Assembly (NCBI GenBank): GCA_017504625.1
Contig: JAFVQU010000012.1
Coordinates: 1-64,000, forward strand
From: Clostridia bacterium
GTDB lineage: Bacteria > Bacillota > Clostridia > Oscillospirales > CAG-272
Direction: 5' to 3'
DNA: 64,000 bases
Both the position numbers and the translations under genes were made by a program. Under the pieces are notes generated by a model, which was not told the origin of the DNA, made no database searches, and worked only from the letters and a program-made list of their open reading frames with translations. Positions 51,672 through 61,100 of this stretch are shown here, piece by piece (the first letter of the stretch is position 1; every line of letters starts with the position of its first letter).

Positions 51672-53126
51672 TTACTTTACGTTCTTGAAGAACCTCTTAA
51701 GCTTATTGTTAATAGATGTCTGGCAACCTGCTACGTAGGAAGAAAGATTTGCATTGGTTCCCTCCTGGGTGAGCTTACTCAAGCAGTACAGGTACTCGTT
51801 GCTGTCCTTGATTACCGAATAGTAGGTAAGCGCAAGCTCGGAGCAAACGCTGTCCCATACTATATCAAGCATCTTCTTATCCTCGGGCATATCTGCAACC
51901 TGCTTACCAAGCATCTTCTCATAGAATGCGGTGTTTACCTCGTCGCTGTAGTAGGAAAGCATCTCAAGCGTTTCACCGATCATCTGAGGACGGTCATTCT
52001 CTCCCATATACGAGGGTACGCAAATATATCCGCCCCACTGAAGCGAGCGATATTCCTTCTGCGCCTCGTTATACATAGGATAAGGAAGAACACCGAAATC
52101 AACGCCGGTAGAAAGAATGTTGGAAAGCCAATATGTACCGTTTATAGTCATAAGCGCTCTGCCATTACCCATATTGGGAGCGGGCTGTTTATCAATAGGC
52201 ATATACGCAAAATCACTTCTTACGAGATTATAGAGCTTCTTTACCGCTTCATCGGTCTTTTGCTTATTCTTCTCAGTAAAGATCGCCATAACGTAATTGC
52301 CTCTGTCATCCTGCTCTATAAGTTGGATTCCAAGTCCCTGGATCATTCCCGCATATCCGATATAGTCGGTAGAGGTAACGAATCCAAAGGTATCGTCGTC
52401 GGTCTTACCGTTAGACTCGGCGTCGATATAAACAAGCTCTGCTACCGAGATCATCTTGTCAAGTGTCCAGCGGTAATTCTCAACAGTCTCATAAAGGCTT
52501 TCATCAAGCTGATCCTCGTATCTTGCAAGCAGCTCCTTGTTAAAGGTAATAACGTGAGTGTAGAAAATGTTAAAATCGCTAAAGCCGAGGTAGAAATGAC
52601 CGTTAGCGGAGATCTCATCCATAACGTCGTACTTCCAATAATCTGCGTATAGGTCAAGCTCGGGCATATCCTGAAAGTCGGTAAGGTAGTTACCGGTAAT
52701 AAAACCGTCTATACCGTAATAAACGTGGGATACGAGCGTATCGACAGAGCCATCCTTGATCTTAACCGCGTTCTTGAAGGGCTCAACGTATCTGTTCTCA
52801 CCGTCGGTCTTAACTCCGACGATCTCAACGCCAAGATATTTTCTGACGTTCTCCTGACGGTTATAAAGAGCATTTGAAAGCACAGCGTCGCCTGCTTCCT
52901 CTACCCAATAAAAGTCCATGGGGTTAACGTCGGGAAGAATGTTGAGGTAGAACTCCTCGCCGTAGTTATTTTTTTCAATTTCGGGCAAATACTCGTCTTC
53001 GGGCACATCGCTTGCATCGGGAGCAGAAGTAGTTACCTCGGGATCAGTCTCACCGCAACCCACGAAAACCGAAACCGACATTACAAAAATTAGCAAAATC
53101 GCCAAAATTCTTACATAGCTTTTCAT
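51672..53126 (-). CDS. Orphan extracellular solute-binding lipoprotein, paralogue 1
   Basis: A 484-residue lipoprotein (lipobox VGC, C24). It has the size and layout of ABC sugar-binding proteins; shared stretches with the two following paralogues are SHVYYGIDGFITGN, the Trp-rich QWGGYICVPSYMGE and MLGKQVAD with WDSVCSE. Start 53126 follows AAAGGA; its own promoter is TTGACA/TAAAAT with a 17-bp spacer (plus 53171-53199). No permease or ATPase gene is near, so it either works with a distant transporter or serves as a sensor or adhesin. Confidence 0.8.
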   Translation of the reverse strand: MKSYVRILAILLIFVMSVSVFVGCGETDPEVTTSAPDASDVPEDEYLPEIEKNNYGEEFYLNILPDVNPMDFYWVEEAGDAVLSNALYNRQENVRKYLGVEIVGVKTDGENRYVEPFKNAVKIKDGSVDTLVSHVYYGIDGFITGNYLTDFQDMPELDLYADYWKYDVMDEISANGHFYLGFSDFNIFYTHVITFNKELLARYEDQLDESLYETVENYRWTLDKMISVAELVYIDAESNGKTDDDTFGFVTSTDYIGYAGMIQGLGIQLIEQDDRGNYVMAIFTEKNKQKTDEAVKKLYNLVRSDFAYMPIDKQPAPNMGNGRALMTINGTYWLSNILSTGVDFGVLPYPMYNEAQKEYRSLQWGGYICVPSYMGENDRPQMIGETLEMLSYYSDEVNTAFYEKMLGKQVADMPEDKKMLDIVWDSVCSELALTYYSVIKDSNEYLYCLSKLTQEGTNANLSSYVAGCQTSINNKLKRFFKNVK

Positions 53127-53257
53127 ACTTACTATCCTTTCATAATGAAAAATCACAACATATCTATTACATTTTATCATACATCATAGTAAGTGTCAAG
53201 TATATTCCCCCAAATCTCCCAATTCACACAAAATTTGCAATAGCAATTTTTGCAATA

Positions 53258-53290
53258 TAAAAGCGGCAGAAAATTCTGCCGCTTTGCTTT
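53258..53290 (-). terminator. Terminator of paralogue 2
   Basis: AAGCGGCAGAA (53261-53271) pairs with TTCTGCCGCTT (53274-53284) with a 2-base loop, then T-rich sequence on the minus strand. Confidence 0.85.
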
Positions 53291-53295
53291 TTAAA

Positions 53296-54753
53296 TTATT
53301 TTACTTCCTTAACAAATTGCTTGAAGTTCTTCTGAATGGTGCTCTCGCAACCGCCTACGAAGGATGCAAGATTGGTGGTAGAATCTGCCTTGGTTACTCT
53401 GGGAAGAACGTAAAGCACGTCGGTCTTGAGAACTACCGAGAAGTAGGTCTGTCCGGCATCAGAGCATACGCTGTCCCAAATAACGTCAAACATTCTTCTA
53501 TCCTCGGGAGCATCCGCAACCTGCTTACCGAGAAGCTTCTCGTAGTATGCGGTTGCAACGTCGTCACTGTAATAGCAGAGCATCTCAAGCGTTTCACCGA
53601 TCATCTGAGGACGGTCGCCCTCACCCATGTAGGAAGGAACGCAAAGGTATCCACCCCACTGAAGCGAACGGTAACCAACATTCTTCTGCGCCTCATTGTA
53701 CATCGGGAAAGGAAGAACTCCGAACTCTACTCCGCTCGAGAGATATCCCTTAAGCCAGGGAGTTCCCGAAACCTCCATAAGTGCTCTTCCGGAGGTCATC
53801 TGTGGGTAAGAATAGTCATTTCTGAAGCAAGCGTAATCGCTGAGAGCAAGATTCTTGATCTTATCGCAAAGATCACTCATCTTCTGCTTGTTAGCTTCGT
53901 TATAGAAGGAAATGCCGTAAATTCCTCTCTCATCCTGCTCGATAATGTTTATATCGCTCGCCTGCATAAAGCCGATAAAGGGAACGCTCTGGAATCCTAC
54001 TATACCGTACTGGTCATCGTCGGTCTTACCGTCGGAGTTATTGTCGATATATCCAAGGCTTGCGATGCTGATCATCTGATCAAGAGTCCAATGGTAGTTA
54101 TCAACCATCTCGTAGATGCTCTCGTCAAACTGATCCTCGTACTTTGCAAGGATCTCCTTGTTAAAGGTAATAACGTGAGTATAGAGAATATTGAGGTCAC
54201 CGAATCCAAGATAGAGACGGCCGTTGATACCGATATCCTCCATGAATTGAAGCTTCCAATAATCAGCGTTAAGATTAATCTCGGGAATATCGTTAAAATC
54301 CATAATATAATTTCCCGTGATAAAGCCGTCTATTCCGTAATAAACGTGCGACACGAGAAGGTCAACCGAGCCGTCCTTGATCTGAACCGCGCTCTTGAAG
54401 GGCTGAACGTATCTGTCCTCGCTCTCGGTATCACTACCTACGACCTCAACGCCGAGATATTTTCTTACGTTTTCCTGACGGTTATAAACCGCCTCGGACA
54501 AAGCGTCATTCTTACTTTCTGCCACCCAATAAGTATCAACGGGGTTAGAATCTCCCATGATCCAGAAGAAGAACTCCTCGTTGTAGTTATTCTTCTCAAC
54601 GTCGGGCTTAAATTCTCTATCTTCGTCAATTTCCACGGAGTCACTGTTGCCTGAACCGTCTTCTACCACTGATTCATTTCCGCAAGCGGCGAATACGGAC
54701 ACAAGCATCACGATTGCAATTAAGAATGCGATCAACTTGAAATAATTTTTCAT
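53296..54753 (-). CDS. Orphan extracellular solute-binding lipoprotein, paralogue 2
   Basis: A 485-residue lipoprotein (lipobox AAC, C24), homologous along its whole length to the proteins at 51672 and 54903. Start 54753 follows AGGAAAGG. Promoter TTGACA (plus 54836-54841), 17 bp and TAAAAT (plus 54813-54818). After the signal there is an acidic linker (GSGNSDSVEIDEDREF). Shared motifs include LLVSHVYYGIDGFITGNY and RSLQWGGYLCVPSYMGEGD. It has its own terminator, so the three paralogues are separate transcription units. Confidence 0.8.
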   Translation of the reverse strand: MKNYFKLIAFLIAIVMLVSVFAACGNESVVEDGSGNSDSVEIDEDREFKPDVEKNNYNEEFFFWIMGDSNPVDTYWVAESKNDALSEAVYNRQENVRKYLGVEVVGSDTESEDRYVQPFKSAVQIKDGSVDLLVSHVYYGIDGFITGNYIMDFNDIPEINLNADYWKLQFMEDIGINGRLYLGFGDLNILYTHVITFNKEILAKYEDQFDESIYEMVDNYHWTLDQMISIASLGYIDNNSDGKTDDDQYGIVGFQSVPFIGFMQASDINIIEQDERGIYGISFYNEANKQKMSDLCDKIKNLALSDYACFRNDYSYPQMTSGRALMEVSGTPWLKGYLSSGVEFGVLPFPMYNEAQKNVGYRSLQWGGYLCVPSYMGEGDRPQMIGETLEMLCYYSDDVATAYYEKLLGKQVADAPEDRRMFDVIWDSVCSDAGQTYFSVVLKTDVLYVLPRVTKADSTTNLASFVGGCESTIQKNFKQFVKEVK

Positions 54754-54902
54754 TTCATTCAACCTTTCCTGAAAACAATAATTCCCTGTAAAACAAGAGG
54801 GCGTACGCATTAATTTTAGCATACACCCTCAAAATTGTCAAGTTGTAAGCGGAAATTTTTACAACTATATATTAAATATTAACATTTATATCACAATTAA
54901 CG

Positions 54903-56357
54903 TCACTTTATGCTATTGAAAAACTTTTTCAATCCGTTGTTTGCAGATGCTTCATTAGTTGCATTAAAGGATGCGAGATTCTGCGTGGAGCCCTCTCTTA
55001 TGATAGATGGAATCATAAATGAGTATCCCGTCTTGTTCATTGCAGAGCCATATGTCAGACCAAAGTCGGAACACACACTATCCCAAACGATATTCAGCAT
55101 CTCCTTATCAAGAGGAGCATCCGCAACCTGCTTTCCAAGAAGCTTTTCATAGTACGCAACGTTTACCTTGTCGCTGAAAAAGGCAAGCATTTCTACGGTC
55201 TCTCCAACCATAACGGGATCTTTGAGATAGGAGGGGATGCAGATATATCCGCCCCACCCGAGTGAGCGATATCCTACGTTTTTCTGGTTTTCATCGTACA
55301 TAGGATAAGGAATTACACCAAAGTCAATATTGTTATCAAGGAATCCGGGAAGGCTGGTGGTTCTGGAAAGGTACATAAGGCCTTTATTTTCAACGAACAT
55401 CCTCGCAGGAAGCGGGATATTATCCGTGAAAAACGCGCTCTCGCTTCTGACAAGATCGTACAGCTTATCGACGAGGTCGCTTGTCTTTTGCTTATTGGTC
55501 GCGTTGTAGCACGATACCTTATACGCTCCTCTTTCGTCCATCTCGACGATATTTATGCCGCTTGACTGTAGTAAGGACGCGGAGGGCACCTCGAGGTCGG
55601 CAAGAAGTCCAAAGGTATCATTCTCCGTCTTGCCCATTTCTCCCTCGTCAATATAAACGAGGTTAGCTATTGAGATCATTTTGTCAAGCGTCCAAGTATA
55701 ATTCTGAACCATCGTATAGAAGTCTTCGCCTATAGCGTCACTGTAACGATCAAACATCTCCTTGTTGAACGCAACAACATTGGTTCTGAGAATGTTGTAC
55801 TCACTGAAGCCAAGGTACATACGTCCCTTTACGGACAGCTCATCCATAAAGTCATACTTCCAATAATCCGCGCTAAGATCTATTTCGGGAATATCGTTAT
55901 AGTCGGTGAGATAATTGCCGGTGATAAAGCCGTCAATACCGTAAAAAACATGGGTAAGCAGCATATGGACGGAATCGTCCTTGTTCATTACCGCTGCCTT
56001 GAAGGGCGCAACGTATCTATCCTCTCCGTCGGTTGTCTTGGCAAATATTTCAGTACCAAGATACTTGCGGACTCTTTCCTGACGGGTGTATACAGCCTCG
56101 GACATAGCGTCGCTTCTGCTCTCCGCTACCCAATAAAGATCAGGTTGGTTAGTATCAGGTGAGATCGAAATATAAAATTCTGTGTCATAATTCTTTTTTG
56201 CAATGGATGGATGAACTTCGCGAGAAGTCGAATCAGATGACTGAGTTTCGCTTTCCGCTGTGGTAATCTCCTCGTTCACACCGCCACACGACGCAAGTAT
56301 ACTGAGCGACATCATTAATGCCAGAACAAGTACGGCTATCTTTATGACAGATTTCAT
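54903..56357 (-). CDS. Orphan extracellular solute-binding lipoprotein, paralogue 3
   Basis: A 484-residue lipoprotein (lipobox ASC, C24), third member of the family, somewhat more divergent (LTHVFYGIDGFITGNY, RSLGWGGYICIPSYLKD). Start 56357 follows AAGGGGGAG. Promoter TTGACA (plus 56437-56442), 17 bp and TAAAAT (plus 56414-56419), all but the spacer matching the other two promoters. Tandem duplication is the simplest origin. No ABC permease adjoins. Confidence 0.8.
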   Translation of the reverse strand: MKSVIKIAVLVLALMMSLSILASCGGVNEEITTAESETQSSDSTSREVHPSIAKKNYDTEFYISISPDTNQPDLYWVAESRSDAMSEAVYTRQERVRKYLGTEIFAKTTDGEDRYVAPFKAAVMNKDDSVHMLLTHVFYGIDGFITGNYLTDYNDIPEIDLSADYWKYDFMDELSVKGRMYLGFSEYNILRTNVVAFNKEMFDRYSDAIGEDFYTMVQNYTWTLDKMISIANLVYIDEGEMGKTENDTFGLLADLEVPSASLLQSSGINIVEMDERGAYKVSCYNATNKQKTSDLVDKLYDLVRSESAFFTDNIPLPARMFVENKGLMYLSRTTSLPGFLDNNIDFGVIPYPMYDENQKNVGYRSLGWGGYICIPSYLKDPVMVGETVEMLAFFSDKVNVAYYEKLLGKQVADAPLDKEMLNIVWDSVCSDFGLTYGSAMNKTGYSFMIPSIIREGSTQNLASFNATNEASANNGLKKFFNSIK

Positions 56358-56656
56358 AGTACTCCCCCTTAAAAAGTTTATCAGAAACAATATAGTGTTC
56401 TCTACTAATACACATTTTATCACCACAAAAAAATCTTGTCAAGCGGAGTTTTACACTTAGGTAATTTTTAGCAGTTTGTATTATTTGTTTTACCAATTTT
56501 CATAGTGCGCTACTCTTTATACAACCGCTTTTTACAGTTTCTATGCACCATATATTTATTTTTTCATACTATTTTAACAGCGAGTGCATATCACGCTTGA
56601 AAAAACATAAAAAATGTGCTATAATTCGCATATACGGAAAGATGAGGTGTAATTTT

Positions 56657-57172
56657 ATGAATAACTACCGCGAAATTTCTCCCGAGGAGCTTTCCTGCTC
56701 CCCCATCAAGCTTATCGGAAAGGATTGGCTGCTCATAACCGCCCCCGACTCGACCAAGGAGTGCGGCGCAAACGCTATGACGGCAAGCTGGGGTGGACTC
56801 GGCGTGCTTTGGAGCTTACCAGTTGCCACGATTTACGTTCGTCCTCAAAGATATACCTACTCTCTTGTCGAAAACGAGGACGAAATATCGCTCTGCTTCC
56901 CCTCAGAAAAATATCGCAAGGCGCTCGGTCTCTGCGGCACGAAATCGGGACGCGATTGCGATAAAATAGCAGAGGCGGGACTAACGGTAAAAAAGGTGGA
57001 CGGTGTACCCGTGATCGATGATTCAGAGCTTATCCTGATCTGTAAAAAGCTCTACGCCGACGATATCAAAAAAGAAAATTTCGTTGACGAGCATCCGCTT
57101 TCTCACTACGAAAAAAATGATTTTCACCGCTTCTACGTGCTTGAAATAAAGAAGGTTCTCGTTAAGGACTGA
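56657..57172 (+). CDS. Flavin reductase family protein
   Basis: A 171-residue FMN-binding split-barrel protein. Start 56657 follows GATGAGGTG. It contains the family's MTASWGGLGVLWSLPVATIYV stretch (near residues 40-60), where FMN is held, and GTKSGRDCDK further on. Members reduce flavin for oxygenases or act on iron-sulfur or flavodoxin-like partners. The promoter is TTGAAA (56597-56602), 17 bp and TATAAT (56620-56625). It is probably monocistronic, and its partner is unknown. Confidence 0.85.
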   Translation: MNNYREISPEELSCSPIKLIGKDWLLITAPDSTKECGANAMTASWGGLGVLWSLPVATIYVRPQRYTYSLVENEDEISLCFPSEKYRKALGLCGTKSGRDCDKIAEAGLTVKKVDGVPVIDDSELILICKKLYADDIKKENFVDEHPLSHYEKNDFHRFYVLEIKKVLVKD

Positions 57173-57238
57173 CCTTCCGCCATTTAAATTCACCGCACGG
57201 CTACAAATCAATAAATTCTATCCTGAAAGGTTTTTGGT

Positions 57239-57262
57239 GCCGCCTTTTTGCAAAAAGGCGGC
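57239..57262. repeat. Palindrome of a dispersed repeat family
   Basis: GCCGCCTTTTTG/CAAAAAGGCGGC is a perfect 24-bp palindrome, preceded by GAAAGGTTTTTGGT. A related element with a changed core lies at 63793-63836 on the other strand. Confidence 0.7.
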
Positions 57263-57284
57263 AAAATCCCAAATAAAAACAACT

Positions 57285-57833
57285 ATGAAACTAATAATTG
57301 CATCTGATATCCACGGCGGAGCAGAATGCTGCCGTGCTCTGCTTGACGCGGCGGAGCGCGAGCGCGCGGACAAAATACTCCTGCTTGGAGATATACTCTA
57401 TCACGGCCCTCGCAACGATCTGCCCGCCGATTACGCACCCAAAAAGGTCATCGAAATGCTCAACTCTATAAAGGACAAGCTCATATGTGTCAAGGGCAAC
57501 TGCGAGAGCGAGGTAGACCAGATGGTGCTTGATTTCCCGATCATGCAGGAAAGCGCGCTCGTTTACGACGGCGAGTCCGACCTTACCTTATTCATGTCAC
57601 ACGGGCACAAATTTTCGCCCGCCATTCTCCCTCCCCTGCCCGCAAGATCGGTGTTCCTCTATGGCCATACTCACGTAAAAAAGGTCGAAAGAGTCGGTGA
57701 TACGGTTTGTCTTAATCCCGGATCGGTAACACTGCCTAAGGAAAATAACCCAAAGACCTACGCGACCTATCAAAGCGGAAAAATTGAAATAAAAACACTC
57801 GACGGCGACATTTGTGACACTGTTTCATTATGA
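57285..57833 (+). CDS. YfcE-like metallophosphodiesterase
   Basis: A 182-residue calcineurin-like phosphoesterase. Start 57285 is the ATG of KLIIASDIHGG; the earlier frame crosses a repeat. The metal ligands are all visible: SDIHGG, LLGDILYHGP, KGNCES, MSHGHKF and LYGHTHVKK. YfcE cleaves phosphodiesters, with manganese, in cells; the natural substrate of this group is unsettled. No clear ribosome binding site is seen because the repeat lies just upstream. Confidence 0.9.
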   Translation: MKLIIASDIHGGAECCRALLDAAERERADKILLLGDILYHGPRNDLPADYAPKKVIEMLNSIKDKLICVKGNCESEVDQMVLDFPIMQESALVYDGESDLTLFMSHGHKFSPAILPPLPARSVFLYGHTHVKKVERVGDTVCLNPGSVTLPKENNPKTYATYQSGKIEIKTLDGDICDTVSL

Positions 57834-58003
57834 TTTGAGCATAAAAACGCCCATTTTCGCTTCAAGTAACAAAAAATTTACAAAATCAAGGTTTGTCCCC
57901 CTTGCAAAAAGCGAGTTTTTGTTATATAATGAAATGTAAACTATGCAAAGTGTGTCCGCACAAACGGACAAGCAACAAAAAAGTATCTTTGGAGGTATTT
58001 ATT

Positions 58004-58561
58004 ATGGTAGTAGCCGGCGATTTTAAGAACGGTATAACTTTTGAAATGGACGGTAACGTATATCAGGTTATCGAATTCCAGCACGTTAAGCCCGGTAAGG
58101 GTGCAGCTTTCGTTCGTACGAAGCTTAAGAACGTAATTTCGGGCGCAGTAGTTGAAAAGACCTTCAGCCCTACTGATAAGTATGAGAACGCATACATCGA
58201 AAGAAAGGATATGCAGTACTCCTACAACGATGGTGACCTTTACTACTTCATGGATATGGAAACCTTCGATATGCTTCCTCTTAACTCTGACAAGCTTGGC
58301 GACGCGTTCAAGTTCGTTAAGGAAGAGATGATGTGCAAGATCATTTCCTACAAGGGCAACGTATTTGGCGTAGAGCCTCCCACATTCGTTGAGCTTGAGG
58401 TTACCGAGACCGACCCCGGCTTTGCTGGCAACACCGCTACTAACGCGCTCAAGCCCGCAACTCTTGAGACCGGCGCGATCATCAAGGTTCCGCTCTTCAT
58501 CAATGTTGGCGATACCCTTAAGATCGACACTCGTACGGGCGAATATCTCTCCCGCGCATAA
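58004..58561 (+). CDS. efp: Translation elongation factor P
   Basis: A 185-residue EF-P of normal length that relieves ribosomes stalled at polyproline stretches. Start 58004 follows TTGGAGG. The tip loop carries K32 in VKPGKGAAF, the position modified in other bacteria; the modifying enzyme is not in this window. The promoter TTGCAA (57902-57907), 17 bp, TATAAT (57925-57930) is strong. A terminator follows, though the next gene could also be read through. Confidence 0.96.
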   Translation: MVVAGDFKNGITFEMDGNVYQVIEFQHVKPGKGAAFVRTKLKNVISGAVVEKTFSPTDKYENAYIERKDMQYSYNDGDLYYFMDMETFDMLPLNSDKLGDAFKFVKEEMMCKIISYKGNVFGVEPPTFVELEVTETDPGFAGNTATNALKPATLETGAIIKVPLFINVGDTLKIDTRTGEYLSRA

Positions 58562-58571
58562 TTGAATCTAT

Positions 58572-58613
58572 AAAACGGGAGGCTTTTACAATTCGTATAA
58601 AGACTCCCGTTTT
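58572..58613 (+). terminator. Terminator of efp
   Basis: AAAACGGGAG (58572-58581) pairs with CTCCCGTTTT (58604-58613) over a 22-base loop, followed by T-rich sequence. Confidence 0.75.
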
Positions 58614-58644
58614 GCTTAATCTATAAAAAGTGAGGATTTTGAAA

Positions 58645-59139
58645 ATGACACTTACCGAAAAGACTGCTTACATTAAGGGACTTTGCGACGGACTCCAGCT
58701 TGAAGGCAACACTCCCGAGGCAAAGGTTATAAAGGCTCTCGTTGATCTCGTTAACGATATGGCTGAGGAGATCGCAGAGCTTGAAGCTGACGTTGAAAAC
58801 GTTTACGACTACTGTGACGAGCTTGACGAGGATCTCGGCGCGGTTGAGGAATACCTCATCGACGAGGCTGAGGACGACGAGTGCGATTGCTGTGGCGATT
58901 GTGACGAATGCGATTGCGAGGGCGATTGCGACGAGTGCGAGTACGGATGTGGATGCGACTGTGACTGCGATTGTGACGACTATGACGACGAGGAATACTT
59001 CGAGATAATCTGCCCCTCTTGCGGCGAAACCGTTTGCTTTGACGAATCGGTAAACGCTGAAGACCTCATCTGCCCTGCTTGCCAGAGCGAGATCGGCTGC
59101 ATCGTTGACGATGACGACGTTGATCCCGTTGAAGACTGA
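58645..59139 (+). CDS. CD1247-type protein with a Cys/Asp-rich cluster
   Basis: A 164-residue acidic protein. Residues 1-65 match the CD1247 N-terminal domain found in Clostridia (MTLTEKTAYIKGLCDGL, then a coiled-coil with many Glu and Asp). Residues about 78-118 are an unusual run of Cys, Asp, Glu and Gly (CDCCGDCDECDCEGDCDE), holding about 15 cysteines. The C-terminal part is a zinc ribbon (CPSC, CPAC). The middle looks able to hold several metal ions; no function is known. The start follows GAGG ten bases upstream. Confidence 0.82.
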   Translation: MTLTEKTAYIKGLCDGLQLEGNTPEAKVIKALVDLVNDMAEEIAELEADVENVYDYCDELDEDLGAVEEYLIDEAEDDECDCCGDCDECDCEGDCDECEYGCGCDCDCDCDDYDDEEYFEIICPSCGETVCFDESVNAEDLICPACQSEIGCIVDDDDVDPVED

Positions 59140-59149
59140 TAAAGCAACA

Positions 59150-59196
59150 AAATAAATAAAGCGCAAACGCCAATGGCGTTTGCGCTTTATTTATTT
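59150..59196. terminator. Bidirectional terminator
   Basis: AAATAAATAAAGCGCAAACG (from 59150), with CC to 59171, pairs with the complement at 59175-59196 over the loop AAT; a 22-bp stem between converging genes. Confidence 0.92.
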
Positions 59197-59919
59197 CTTC
59201 ATCTGCCGCAAGAAGAGCAGCACGGCAACCGCAAGCGCGGCAACCGAGTATCCCAAAACCCACCAAAAATGAGGAAGGATATCTGAGAAGCTACCCGAAA
59301 GAACCGCCCTTTCAAGCTCCACCGCATGGACGAACGGGAGCGCGTACGCGATCTCTTTAAATACACCGCCCACAAGCTCAAGATCAAACCAAGTGCCCGA
59401 AAGCCACGCCGAAAGATTCGTCAGCAACGCTCCGCATATTCCGCCGACCTGCTTATCGTTCAGAATACTGCCGAAAAGTAAGCCAAGGGCAATAAAAAGA
59501 ACCGATATCGGAACGATAAAAAGAATAGCAAGAAAAACGTTTACCGTAACCTCAAGCCCAATAGCAACAGCGACGGCATAGCAGGCTACGCTTTGCGCTA
59601 CGGCGATCGGAACGATAGGCAACGTATAACCAAGTATAAAATCAAGAGCCGTCATGGGTGTAGTATACAGTCGTTGAAGCAAGGCGCTTTCTCTGTCCTT
59701 GGCAATCAACGTCGCAGAAAAGAGCGTCATAAATGACAATCCAAACACCGTTATACCGGGTGTCAGTTGCGCGATTTCAAAAAGCGGCACAGGAACGTTT
59801 GCTTGTATCGCGCTCAAGAGCAAGAGCAATACGATCGGGAATCCCAATCCAAAAAGCAACGTCAACGGATCGCGAATTATCTCTTTGGTGTTTCTTTTTG
59901 CAAACGAGAGCATTTTCAT
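59191..59919 (-). CDS. ABC-2 type permease
   Basis: A 242-residue membrane protein with six spans. Start 59919 overlaps the ATPase stop by 4 bp (ATGA). The longer frame to 60126 is an artefact inside the ATPase gene. RNTKEIIRDPLTLLFGLGFP at the N-terminus and the ALLQRLYTTPM stretch are typical of the ABC2/ABC-2 drug permease family. It ends the LytTR-DUF3021-ABC operon; it may export a peptide or drug. Confidence 0.88.
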   Translation of the reverse strand: MKMLSFAKRNTKEIIRDPLTLLFGLGFPIVLLLLLSAIQANVPVPLFEIAQLTPGITVFGLSFMTLFSATLIAKDRESALLQRLYTTPMTALDFILGYTLPIVPIAVAQSVACYAVAVAIGLEVTVNVFLAILFIVPISVLFIALGLLFGSILNDKQVGGICGALLTNLSAWLSGTWFDLELVGGVFKEIAYALPFVHAVELERAVLSGSFSDILPHFWWVLGYSVAALAVAVLLFLRQMKK

Positions 59920-60644
59920 AATTTCATCTCCTTTACAATGCGAACAAAGGCTTGCTCGAAGTTGTCCGTCCCCGCTTTTTCTTTTATTTTCTCCACAGTA
60001 TCGCACACAAGAAGCCTGCCATCCCGCATTATCGCGACTCTGTCTGATAGCGCATCGGCCTCCTCCATATAGTGCGTGGTCAGAATGATCGTTACCTTGC
60101 CCGAAAGCGAGCGTATAAGCTCCCAAAGCTCACTTCTTGCGATAACGTCAAGTCCGAGTGTCGGCTCATCAAGAAATAGAATTTTAGGCTCGCTGATAAG
60201 AGCCATAGCTATGCTCAATCTCCTCTGCCAGCCGCCCGACAGCTTTCCCGTCTTTCTGTCGATAACGCTTTCAAGCCCCAAGAGATTGCTGATTTCTTTT
60301 ATCTTAAGAACAGTTTTCGTCTTAGCAAATCCGTGAGCGCCGCAGATAAGCTCAAGGTTTTCCCGCACGCTGAGCTTTGGTGCAACGGCAGTTTCCTGAG
60401 GGGAAAGAGCTATGAGCGATCTCACCTCCGCCGTGTCCTTGCGGATGCTTTTTCCAAAAATATATGCGTCACCCTCACTCGGCTCGGTAAGGCAAGACAG
60501 CATTTTAACCGTGGTCGTTTTACCCGCACCGTTTACACCAAGTAAAGAAAACAGTTCTCCCTCTCTGATGCTGAGCGATAAATTATCCACCGCCGTGACG
60601 TCACGATATCGCTTTGTAAGATTTTCTATGGTAATTGCGTCCAT
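59916..60644 (-). CDS. ABC transporter ATP-binding protein
   Basis: A 242-residue ATPase with Walker A GVNGAGKTTT, Q-loop SPQETA, signature KLSGGWQRR (SGGWQ in place of SGGQ), Walker B ILFLDEPTLG and H-loop TTHYMEEAD. Such DrrA-like ATPases pair with ABC-2 permeases in drug or antimicrobial-peptide export and self-immunity. The start at 60644 has GAGGG before it. It forms a pair with the next gene (4-bp overlap). Confidence 0.92.
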   Translation of the reverse strand: MDAITIENLTKRYRDVTAVDNLSLSIREGELFSLLGVNGAGKTTTVKMLSCLTEPSEGDAYIFGKSIRKDTAEVRSLIALSPQETAVAPKLSVRENLELICGAHGFAKTKTVLKIKEISNLLGLESVIDRKTGKLSGGWQRRLSIAMALISEPKILFLDEPTLGLDVIARSELWELIRSLSGKVTIILTTHYMEEADALSDRVAIMRDGRLLVCDTVEKIKEKAGTDNFEQAFVRIVKEMKL

Positions 60645-60683
60645 TTTTCCTCCCTCAATCACACCGTACTATATTCGTTAGGT

Positions 60684-61100
60684 TTATTTTATTTTCGCGT
60701 TGAGCTTCTTGCTTACCGCTTTAATTGAAACGAAGACGGCAAGCCAGACGACAAAATATCCTGCCGCAAATATTGCCGTGAAGATAAGCACAACGTTGAT
60801 ATCAAACGGTATCCAACTGTTGACGAGATAACAAAGCACGTACGCTAAATAGAGTGTCAAAAAATGAACGAAGGTACATTTTGCCAGTGGCCACTCCTCT
60901 ATCTGATTGAACACGCTCGCTCCCGCCTGCACGAATGCGAGGATATAGGTAGACAAAATTGCAAGGAACACCTCGCCACCACCAAGCGAAAACCCTTCAA
61001 GCGTAAGCGAAAGAATATAAAAAACTATACCCACAATTATCGGGCCCAAGCCCCCGAACGCGATGCCGCGCTGTAAAAATCTCTTTAAGTAGATATTCAT
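60684..61100 (-). CDS. DUF3021 membrane protein
   Basis: A 138-residue protein with four spans. The start LKRFLQRGIAFGGLGPIIVGIV is the family's usual beginning. DUF3021 genes are nearly always beside a LytTR regulator, and here they overlap by 4 bp. The pair is thought to form a membrane-tethered sensor-regulator unit in which DUF3021 restrains the DNA-binding protein, though this has little direct proof. Both precede an ABC exporter, the probable target. Confidence 0.85.
   Translation of the reverse strand: MNIYLKRFLQRGIAFGGLGPIIVGIVFYILSLTLEGFSLGGGEVFLAILSTYILAFVQAGASVFNQIEEWPLAKCTFVHFLTLYLAYVLCYLVNSWIPFDINVVLIFTAIFAAGYFVVWLAVFVSIKAVSKKLNAKIK

Noticed and set aside
53284-54654. 456-codon plus-strand frame opposite solute-binding paralogue 2
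   Set aside because: The minus strand encodes a clear lipoprotein with two paralogues; the plus frame is a mirror of its codon use.
59920-60126. N-terminal extension of the ABC-2 permease
   Set aside because: It lies within the coding region of the ATPase, and the 4-bp ATGA overlap gives a better start.
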